Position numbers and translations under genes: made by a program. 16,610 nucleotides of DNA from Clostridia bacterium (lineage in GTDB: Bacteria; Bacillota; Clostridia; Christensenellales; Borkfalkiaceae), in the NCBI GenBank assembly GCA_017505675.1, contig JAFVOV010000024.1:1-16610 (forward strand), in the 5' to 3' direction. Each line of letters opens with the position of its first letter. The stretch's first letter is position 1. This document shows positions 6,313 to 12,366 of this stretch, piece by piece. The notes under the pieces were generated by a model that ran no database searches, was not told the DNA's origin, and saw only the letters and a list, made by a program, of their open reading frames with translations.

Positions 6313-7056
6313 ATGATTTACGAGCCGATTTTAGACGTTAATCAAAAAGTTACGAGCAGGGCGTATTTAAACTGTTCCGTAGGCAAACATTTTCATCAAA
6401 GCATTGAACTGATTTATTGCCACGAAGGCAAACTTAAAGTTACTTGCGGTGCAGACGAATACGAAATTGAAAAGGACGAAATTGCTTTTTTTCCAAGTTA
6501 CTTCCCCCACACCGTTAAATGTTTAAAAGAAAGTATTTCAACCACTTTTATTATTCCGTATAGTTATTTTAAGCCCTTTATAGACGGAAAAAATTATCTG
6601 CTTTTTGGAAAACTTGCTGATAAAGAATTTAATAAAACTATAGAAAGATATATTGACGAAGCTGATATTGCAATGGATAAACAGCCAAATTTGCTTTTGC
6701 AAGGGTTCGTAAACGTTATATTAGGTAAAATTTCCGAGCATTATCCCACCGAAGAAAAAGCGGGAATAAAACCTGAACTTATGATGAATATAATTGATTA
6801 TATCAATGAAAATTCCAAAGAAAAGTTGACGCTTGAAACGCTTGCAAAACATTTTGGTTACAGTAAATATTATTTTTCAAGGTTATTTAATAAAATTTTT
6901 AACTGCACGTTGAATTTTTATATAAATCAAGTACGGAAAAATAAAGTATTATCTGAAAGGACGGGCGATAAAAAAATAACGGACGTTATTTTAGATAACG
7001 GATTTGGAACGGTAAGCACTTTTTATAGAACTAAATTTAATAAATTAGAAGAGTAA
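6313..7056 (+). CDS. AraC family transcriptional regulator
   Basis: This is a predicted one-component sugar or metabolite-responsive regulator. The N-terminal half (about 1-90) has the cupin-like ligand domain with HFHQSIELIYCHEGK at 26-40 and DEIAFFPSYFPHTV at 55-68. The C-terminal half (about 155-247) has two helix-turn-helix units: LTLETLAKHFGYSKYYFSRL at 172-191 and ITDVILDNGFGTVSTFYR at 222-239. It ends at KFNKLEE, about ten residues short of the usual terminal x-x-P-x-x-Y-R segment. The start is less certain: CGGAGA at 6287-6292 lies about 20 nt before the ATG, too far for normal pairing, and no alternative ATG, GTG or TTG occurs in frame close to it. It is convergent with the glycosidase gene and separated from it by a terminator, so it may or may not regulate that operon. 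Confidence 0.9.
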   Translation: MIYEPILDVNQKVTSRAYLNCSVGKHFHQSIELIYCHEGKLKVTCGADEYEIEKDEIAFFPSYFPHTVKCLKESISTTFIIPYSYFKPFIDGKNYLLFGKLADKEFNKTIERYIDEADIAMDKQPNLLLQGFVNVILGKISEHYPTEEKAGIKPELMMNIIDYINENSKEKLTLETLAKHFGYSKYYFSRLFNKIFNCTLNFYINQVRKNKVLSERTGDKKITDVILDNGFGTVSTFYRTKFNKLEE

Positions 7057-7063
7057 ATAATAA

Positions 7064-7087
7064 TCCCGCATCAATTTTGATGCGGGA
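7064..7087. terminator. Bidirectional terminator between the AraC and glycosidase genes
   Basis: TCCCGCATCAA (7064-7074) and TTGATGCGGGA (7077-7087) form a perfect 11-bp inverted repeat. TAAATAATAA flanks it on the left and AATTTTAT on the right, so it can end both convergent transcripts. Confidence 0.85.
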
Positions 7088-7098
7088 AATTTTATCCG

Positions 7099-9213
7099 TT
7101 AATCTATTTTAAGTGAATTTGCAAGCCTATATTTAGGGATTTTTACTGTTAATTCAAAATCAAGTTGACGGAGTTTCCATTTTAAGCCTTTTTCATCAGT
7201 AGTGTAATCCATACTAGGTTCCCAACCGAGCCTTGAATCTAGTTTTACAATAGGAATAGTATCTAAAACGTTAGCCTTTTCTTCAAGAGTAACTTTTTCA
7301 AGCGCGTCTATAATTTCTTTAGCGTTATCTATAGTACCCGCAATAGAAAGTTTTTGTTTTAAGATATAGTGCTTTTTAACGTTTATTACCGTTCTGCAAT
7401 GGTTTCTTATAAATTTAGCAAGAAGAATAAATCTTAAAAGATTATCGTTAGGGGCAGAAATTTTTTCTAAAATATCTATGCCCTTTTGCATATAACTTTC
7501 CACTTTTTTTACTGCTTCAAGTTCGTCATAGATGCGAACGCCCGGTAACGAGTTGCGCCCTTCTGATTCAGGTGTATAAACGCCGAAGTAAACCCCGTTA
7601 CCAAACATTGCGTGCGGGCGTGAAGGCATTTTGCCTTGTTCGGGGATAGTTGACGGCAAGCCTTCCATTACGCCCGACCAAAGCGGATACGCAGGGCCCG
7701 TTCTAAATCCGCCGTACTGGTCTTCGTTCGTGGGAATATAATGGCGGATGGCTTGGCTAAAATTTTCCGTTGCTTGTTTTACTGAAGAAGCGTTTTCTTT
7801 ACCGAAATCACGCTCTAAAAGTTTCATAAGCGTATCTTCAAGCGGTTCTACGGGGGTAAAGAAAGCCTGTTTTTCAAGGTCGGTTATAATTGACGGATGA
7901 AAGCCGTAATGTATATTTTCTACAATTCCGCGTAAGCCTAATTCTTCGTGAGCCTTTTGTATATTTTTATAGCGCTTTATCCATTGTTCGGGCATAGGTT
8001 CGTAAGGCACGGTGCCAAAGTCCCAAGTTCTGCCGGAAGTGTTTGCGATACTGCAAATTTTTATTCCGCGTTTTTTTGCTGCGGTTGCTTCGCTTATAAA
8101 GTATTTGCCCGGACCTTCAAAAGCAAGTGAATAATCGCAAATATCTTCAACCGAATTACCAACTTTATATTGTTCAAACATATCCCAAGTTGCAAGAAGT
8201 GAAATATCGGTTGGTAAGTTGTTAATCAGTTCAACGCGCTTTTCTTCGGGCGCGTCACCCCAGTTGTAAGTGCAGAATAAAATTTCCGCGTCAGGGCGAC
8301 GTTTTCTTACCGCGTTTTTAATCATAGTTATCCACGCAGGGTAATCGCAACAGGGATACCAACCGGGGCTGGTTTTGCCTGTGGGGATATTGTCTATAAA
8401 GTTTTTAGCGTACGGTGAAAGCCCAACGTTCGGGTCACGGCTAGCAAAGTTCGTTGCTTCCCCTACTACGGTTATGCCTTTAATTAACGGGCAAACTTCA
8501 AAAAGAGTACCGTAAAGTTTATCGTAGAACTTCTCTGCGCCGTCATCATCAGGATGAACGTGGTGTGATGCGTAAAGTTCAACGTAAACGTCAATGCCGT
8601 ATTTTGCAGCGCGTTCCGCTATAAGGCGAATATCAATATAATCACCGCGATTATTAGTGTAAGGGTCTCTAATCCATAAATCTATTGCGTCAAAGCCACG
8701 ATGCGCAAGAATTTGAAAGGCTTCGTCACACCATTCAAACATACCGAAAGGTGATTGAGTTATGCGTGGGGAAAACAGCGCTTTTCTTGCCGTAACGCCA
8801 AATTTTAAGAAAGGCGCTTTTCTTATATTCATTAAGTCTTCAATATAATAAAACGCTTGCGCAATACCACGCTCATCATGCCCTTCAATTAGAACACCGT
8901 TTTTATTTACCGTAATGCGATAACCCATATAACCTTCGGCATCACCCAAATTTTTTCCGAACTTAACGGTAATATCAGCGTTGCCGTTTCTAACGAGCGT
9001 AGCAGAACATAATTGAGAAGTAAAAAGATAATCGGTAAAATCGCGCGCGGCAGTCATAATTACAGCGTTTTCTGGGTTTTCAATAAGAATTTTAACGCCG
9101 TTACTTAAATCAAGTTCGTCACTATCGGGTAAAAGCGAAAGGTTGCGTAAGTTTGGGGTATGAACGATTAAAAGTTCTTTCTTAAAATCATAATTTTTCT
9201 GTTCGGTAAGCAT
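7099..9213 (-). CDS. Putative intracellular glycoside hydrolase, GH20-like N-terminal domain
   Basis: This 704-residue protein has no signal peptide or membrane segment, so it is cytosolic. Residues about 20-130 resemble the alpha/beta domain that precedes the barrel in GH20-type enzymes: VLIEGHDERGIAQAFYYIED at 107-126 matches the pattern in which a residue run G-x-D-x-x-G is followed by an alanine-rich helix. Residues about 145-450 look like a TIM barrel, with strand-end motifs FDAIDLWIRDPY (174-185), IDVYVELYASHH (207-218), GITVVGEATNF (246-256), AEILFCTYNWGD (309-320) and RGIVENIHYG (428-437). Glu252 and Glu432 are candidate catalytic acids by position (inference only). Residues about 540-704 look helical. 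The GH20 Asp-Glu pair is not obvious, so I would not assign a family or substrate. The ribosome binding site AAGGGGGA overlaps the last codons of the upstream creatininase-like gene, so the two are translationally linked. Confidence 0.75.
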   Translation of the reverse strand: MLTEQKNYDFKKELLIVHTPNLRNLSLLPDSDELDLSNGVKILIENPENAVIMTAARDFTDYLFTSQLCSATLVRNGNADITVKFGKNLGDAEGYMGYRITVNKNGVLIEGHDERGIAQAFYYIEDLMNIRKAPFLKFGVTARKALFSPRITQSPFGMFEWCDEAFQILAHRGFDAIDLWIRDPYTNNRGDYIDIRLIAERAAKYGIDVYVELYASHHVHPDDDGAEKFYDKLYGTLFEVCPLIKGITVVGEATNFASRDPNVGLSPYAKNFIDNIPTGKTSPGWYPCCDYPAWITMIKNAVRKRRPDAEILFCTYNWGDAPEEKRVELINNLPTDISLLATWDMFEQYKVGNSVEDICDYSLAFEGPGKYFISEATAAKKRGIKICSIANTSGRTWDFGTVPYEPMPEQWIKRYKNIQKAHEELGLRGIVENIHYGFHPSIITDLEKQAFFTPVEPLEDTLMKLLERDFGKENASSVKQATENFSQAIRHYIPTNEDQYGGFRTGPAYPLWSGVMEGLPSTIPEQGKMPSRPHAMFGNGVYFGVYTPESEGRNSLPGVRIYDELEAVKKVESYMQKGIDILEKISAPNDNLLRFILLAKFIRNHCRTVINVKKHYILKQKLSIAGTIDNAKEIIDALEKVTLEEKANVLDTIPIVKLDSRLGWEPSMDYTTDEKGLKWKLRQLDFELTVKIPKYRLANSLKID

Positions 9214-9215
9214 TG

Positions 9216-9959
9216 TTATTCCCCCTTAATCATTTCTATAATATCGTTTACGCAAATATCCACCATATCTTTACCGTGTGATAAGGTAGTTTTATCTGCG
9301 GTTTCAGCAAACCAGTCTTCGCTTGCGTCTAATCTATCAAGTTTAATTGAGCCGGGGTATAAATATTCTAGCATAGAACATTCGTGAACGCCGGCGTGGT
9401 CGCCTTCGCCCTTGCTGTTTTTAGTGTAAGGTAAGCGGATAACGCGAACTTTATTCCAAGGGCTATCCGAGCCTTTAAGATTTTCATAAAAATCAGCGTT
9501 CTCTTTTTTGCCCCACCAGCCGTAACCGCCTTTTTCTTCAAGTTCTGCCATAATAAGTTTTTTTGCGGCTTTCATACAAGCGAGCGTCATAGGCATATAA
9601 TCTTCCGTTTGATGCGCGATTAAAATAAAAATATTTTTCTTAAAACCGCTATCAAAAAGCGACTTTAATATGCAATGAACGTAATTTTCTAAAGTGTCAA
9701 CGTCAACGTTAATGGTGTTTTTATCCGGACCGCCAACGGCGTAACTTGCAACGCCGTACCAAACGGGCGGAAGAACCATTCCCCCGACTTTTTCTGCAAC
9801 TTTTTCCGCTACGCCTAAAGCAACTAGGGTATCACAACCGAACGGGCAATGGTAACTGTGATATTCCATCGTGCCGACGGGTAAAAATACGGGTTTACAG
9901 TCTTTTTTAATTTGTTCAACTTCTTTTGGGTAAGAAGTTTCCATTTTAATAAAACTCAT
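9216..9959 (-). CDS. Creatininase family amidohydrolase
   Basis: This 247-residue protein belongs to the metal-dependent creatininase superfamily, which includes creatinine amidohydrolase, the FAPy deformylase ArfB, MftE, and inosose-ring hydrolases. The first metal-binding signature is clear: LPVGTMEYHSYHCPFGCDT, with Glu32, His34 and Asp43 spaced as in the E-x-H-x8-D of the family. The late motif GDHAGVHECSMLEYLYP at 186-202 matches the family D-x-H-A-G-x-x-E-T/C-S block. The middle motif, usually N-G-H-G-G-N, is changed to IAHQTED with His116 and Glu119, which suggests a distinct subfamily. AAGGAG lies 8 nt before the ATG. It is the first gene of a two-gene operon with the glycosidase (2-nt gap) and has its own promoter, divergent from an AraC gene. 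The reaction is probably C-N bond hydrolysis, with substrate unknown. A role on a sugar-derived amide or lactam would fit the context. Confidence 0.85.
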   Translation of the reverse strand: MSFIKMETSYPKEVEQIKKDCKPVFLPVGTMEYHSYHCPFGCDTLVALGVAEKVAEKVGGMVLPPVWYGVASYAVGGPDKNTINVDVDTLENYVHCILKSLFDSGFKKNIFILIAHQTEDYMPMTLACMKAAKKLIMAELEEKGGYGWWGKKENADFYENLKGSDSPWNKVRVIRLPYTKNSKGEGDHAGVHECSMLEYLYPGSIKLDRLDASEDWFAETADKTTLSHGKDMVDICVNDIIEMIKGE

Positions 9960-9976
9960 TTATAATTCTCCTTATA

Positions 9977-10003
9977 AAACGGCAAAAATAAAAAGCGCCG
10001 TTT
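9977..10003. promoter_or_regulatory. Inverted repeat in the leader of the creatininase-glycosidase operon
   Basis: AAACGGC (9977-9983) and GCCGTTT (9997-10003) are perfect 7-bp arms separated by 13 A/T-rich bases. The repeat lies just downstream of the predicted minus-strand transcription start and just upstream of the creatininase ribosome binding site. It could be an operator or an mRNA hairpin; with no U-run on the minus strand it is a poor terminator. Confidence 0.45.
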
Positions 10004-10011
10004 AACTTTTC

Positions 10012-10041
10012 TTGACACTTTTATTATACATTTGATATAAT
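10012..10041 (+). promoter_or_regulatory. Predicted promoter of the second AraC regulator
   Basis: A perfect TTGACA at 10012-10017 and a perfect TATAAT at 10036-10041 are separated by 18 bp. The predicted start is near 10048, with a leader of about 59 nt. It overlaps the oppositely oriented operon promoter. Confidence 0.8.
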
Positions 10042-10051
10042 GCTTTGTAAA
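10023..10051 (-). promoter_or_regulatory. Predicted promoter of the creatininase-glycosidase operon
   Basis: Read on the minus strand, TTTACA (10051-10046) and TATAAT (10028-10023) are separated by 17 bp. Each promoter's -10 falls inside the other's spacer, so RNA polymerase probably cannot occupy both at once. The same TTTACA-17-TATAAT arrangement is seen at rnpB. Confidence 0.7.
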
Positions 10052-10106
10052 TGAGAAAAAACACCGAAAACTTGTATAAAATTAGCGTTTTTTTATAGGG
10101 GGCAAA

Positions 10107-10937
10107 ATGAATTATCTACAGGATATATATTTTACTAACTTAAATATGGTTTACAATATGGGCGGGTTTTTTTCTATTGACGGCGAAACTGACTGGTCTT
10201 GGGCGGGTGGAACGTTTGAGCAATGCAAGTTTTATTTTATCACCGAAGGCGAATGTGTGGTGGAAATAGGAAATAAAACTTACCACGCAAAGGCTGGCGA
10301 CTGGCTACTTATTCCTGCAAACTTGTGGCAATCATATTATAACGTTAAGGGAAAGCCTTTCAAAAAATACTGGATGCACTTTGATATTTACCCTGATACA
10401 GGGTTAGTTGATTTTTTATCGCTACCGTTTATGGTTTCGGTTGGGAAATCTAACAAGGCGGAAAAGATTTTTGATACGCTAGTTAAGGCTGCAATGAGCA
10501 ATGAACTTTCTGATAAACTTACCGTTAAATCTTGCCTATTTTCACTTTTGATGGAATACGTTAAACTTGCAAAGCCTGAAGGCGTGAGCGTGCAGAGCCG
10601 TTCGGACGCAAGGCTTGACGACGTTTTAAGGTTTATTAACGAAAATTTAGATAAACCCTTACCCAACGAACTTTTAGCCGAAAAATATTTTGCGCATCCA
10701 AATCACTTTATCCGCGCATTTAAAGATAAAACAGGTCAAACGCCTGCTAAATATATAAAGGCGCGAAGAATGGAAACTGCAAAAAGATTGCTTGAAAGTA
10801 CCGATTTAACCATTGCTGAAATTACCGAAAAATTAGGCATTAACGACAGCGCGCATTTTTCTAGATTATTTAAAGAACAATACAACATGCCACCGGCGAA
10901 ATATAGGGAATATTTTAAGAGCCAACTAATCGTTTAA
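10107..10937 (+). CDS. AraC family transcriptional regulator, divergent from the creatininase-glycosidase operon
   Basis: This 276-residue protein has the full AraC architecture. An N-terminal cupin-like sensor domain spans about 1-110, with ITEGECVVEIGNKTYHAKAG at 45-64, DWLLIPANLWQSYY at 65-78 and KYWMHFDIYP at 87-96. The C-terminal DNA-binding domain (about 170-270) contains helix-turn-helix units LLAEKYFAHPNHFIRAFKDK at 189-208 and IAEITEKLGINDSAHFSRLF at 236-255, and ends with the canonical MPPAKYREYF. AGGGGG at 10097-10102 precedes the ATG. Because it is divergent and its promoter overlaps that of the operon, it is the best candidate for the local regulator, probably responding to the compound the operon degrades (inference). 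Confidence 0.93.
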   Translation: MNYLQDIYFTNLNMVYNMGGFFSIDGETDWSWAGGTFEQCKFYFITEGECVVEIGNKTYHAKAGDWLLIPANLWQSYYNVKGKPFKKYWMHFDIYPDTGLVDFLSLPFMVSVGKSNKAEKIFDTLVKAAMSNELSDKLTVKSCLFSLLMEYVKLAKPEGVSVQSRSDARLDDVLRFINENLDKPLPNELLAEKYFAHPNHFIRAFKDKTGQTPAKYIKARRMETAKRLLESTDLTIAEITEKLGINDSAHFSRLFKEQYNMPPAKYREYFKSQLIV

Positions 10938-11085
10938 GGGCGTATATACTTCGCAATAGTTCGTCAAACTTCGTTTTTGCTTGGTTACATACGGAAAGTA
11001 TGCGCCCTGCGCAAAAACTCGTTTTCCTGCTCTTGCTCGTATTTATCCCCTTAAATTTTGCGTGAGCGCGTGTATATAACCGCCC
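10938..11085. repeat. Candidate intergenic structured repeat element
   Basis: This non-coding segment starts directly after the AraC stop and is visibly richer in G and C than other spacers here. Its ends are imperfect inverted copies: GGGCGTATATAC at 10938-10949 and GTATATAACCGCCC at 11072-11085, differing by a 2-base insertion. A third related arm, AGTATGCGCCC, lies at 10997-11007. A small hairpin CATAC-GGAAA-GTATG is at 10988-11002. Two similar internal units, CAAACTTCGTTTTTGCT (10965-10981) and CAAAAACTCGTTTTCCTGCT (11012-11031), appear in direct orientation. No open frame of note is present. It may be a small mobile or REP/MITE-like repeat, or the remnant of one. Confidence 0.4.
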
Positions 11086-11130
11086 TGTTTTGCTTGTTGA
11101 TTATTAAAATAACTATATATAATAAAAAAC

Positions 11131-11153
11131 CTGAAAAGAAAATCTTTTCAGGG
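11131..11153. terminator. Terminator downstream of recF (probably bidirectional)
   Basis: CCTGAAAAGA (11131-11140) and TCTTTTCAGG (11144-11153) form a perfect 10-bp stem with a 3-nt loop. On the minus strand it is followed by TTTTTTATT, a good U-run for recF. On the plus strand GAATTTTATTTTTT follows, so it can also stop transcription from the AraC side. Confidence 0.85.
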
Positions 11154-11157
11154 AATT

Positions 11158-12258
11158 TTATTTTTTATTCTTTTTTATTTTGCCGTTTTCAACTATTATG
11201 CGGTTAAAAGATTTATCTTTGAACACAGAACGGTCAAGCCCGGTTGCGGTGAATACCGTTTGCATTTTTTCAACCGCGCCGATAAGTTTTCTTTGGCGTT
11301 TTTTATCTAATTCAGATAAAACGTCATCTAAAATCAAAATGGGGTATTCCCCAAATTTATTAAAGAAAGTTTCCGTTTCTGCAAGTTTAAGAGAAAGCGC
11401 AACCGTACGTTGTTGACCTTGCGAGCCGAAAACCCTAACGTCATCACCGTTAAGAGTAAATTTAATATCGTCACGGTGTGGGCCGATAGTGGTAAACCCT
11501 AAACGCATATCGCGCTCTAAACCGAGAGATAAATCTTCTTTTAACGCGTAAGCAATTTCTTCTTCCGTGCCGTAATATCCGCTTTCCGTTTTCATTTTTA
11601 AAGTTTCTTTGCCGTCTGATAAAAGCGAGTGTTTTTCTTCAGCGATAGGCGAAAGTTCTTTTAAAAATTCGTTACGCGCTTTAATAATTTTTGCCGCTTC
11701 TTTGGAAAGTTGAACGTCCCAAATGGGCAGAGTTTCGCGGATAATATAAGCATCAGGGTCTTTTAACAGGTTGTTTCTTTGCGATAGAATTTTATTATAA
11801 CGCTGAAGCGCGTAAAAATAACTTTTATTCATTTGCGACAGAGAAACATTTAAAAATCTGCGTCTATCTTCAGGGCTTTCTTGCACTAGTTTTAGTTCTG
11901 AAGGGTTAAAAAACACGCTGTTTATGTTGCCGAGAATTTCACCTATTTTTAAAACTTGAAGTTCGTTTACGAAAATATTTTTCTTATCTAGTTTATTAAA
12001 ATCAATGCACACGGAAACTTCACCGTAGCGAGATGACGCAACGCCTTTAATTGACGCGGTTTCTTCGCCGTGGCGAACGACTAATTTATCGCGGTTGGCG
12101 CGCGGAGAATAGCCCGTGCAAAGGAAAAAAATTGCCTCGGCGGCGTTGGTTTTACCTTGCGCGTTTATACCGGTTAAAATATTTATTCCGTCCGAAAAAG
12201 AAATTTCTTCTTCAACGTAATTACGGAAGTTTTTTAATGATAACGACCTAATAAACAT
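11158..12258 (-). CDS. recF: DNA replication and repair protein RecF
   Basis: This SMC-like ATPase, with RecO and RecR, loads RecA at single-strand gaps. The 366-residue length is typical. The Walker A motif is GINAQGKT at 30-37 after SLKNFRNY. The ABC signature is FGSQGQQRT at 277-285. The Walker B motif with D-loop is ILILDDVLSELD at 307-318. The conserved TTIGPHRDD lies at 256-264, so all catalytic motifs are intact. No ribosome binding site is evident before the ATG (ATAAAAACA), so expression is probably low. It is inverted relative to dnaA, sharing the 12259-12366 spacer with it, instead of following dnaN as in most Firmicutes. Confidence 0.96.
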   Translation of the reverse strand: MFIRSLSLKNFRNYVEEEISFSDGINILTGINAQGKTNAAEAIFFLCTGYSPRANRDKLVVRHGEETASIKGVASSRYGEVSVCIDFNKLDKKNIFVNELQVLKIGEILGNINSVFFNPSELKLVQESPEDRRRFLNVSLSQMNKSYFYALQRYNKILSQRNNLLKDPDAYIIRETLPIWDVQLSKEAAKIIKARNEFLKELSPIAEEKHSLLSDGKETLKMKTESGYYGTEEEIAYALKEDLSLGLERDMRLGFTTIGPHRDDIKFTLNGDDVRVFGSQGQQRTVALSLKLAETETFFNKFGEYPILILDDVLSELDKKRQRKLIGAVEKMQTVFTATGLDRSVFKDKSFNRIIVENGKIKKNKK

Positions 12259-12296
12259 TGTTTTTATAAAAAATTTAAAAATTTTGCCTTAATGAC

Positions 12297-12325
12297 TTTA
12301 TTTTATTTTTAAAATATTATATAAT
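12297..12325 (+). promoter_or_regulatory. Predicted dnaA promoter with palindromic -10 shared with recF
   Basis: TATAAT at 12320-12325 has a weak -35 (TTTATT, 12297-12302) at 17 bp. The decamer ATTATATAAT at 12316-12325 is a perfect palindrome, so a minus-strand TATAAT overlaps it, with TTGCAT (12344-12339) 17 bp away that could serve recF. No DnaA box close to TTATCCACA is seen in this 108-bp divergent spacer, so dnaA autoregulation through classical boxes is not apparent. Confidence 0.5.
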
Positions 12326-12366
12326 GTTTTTTACTTAAATGCAACTGATAAAAAGGATGAGTTTTA

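Noticed and set aside
8328..8336. TTATCCACG, a near match to the DnaA box
   Set aside because: It is a single copy inside the glycosidase coding sequence with no cluster or AT-rich unwinding region nearby.
10388..10666. Minus-strand 92-codon frame inside the second AraC gene
   Set aside because: It is a shadow of the AraC coding frame, which has full domain support on the plus strand.
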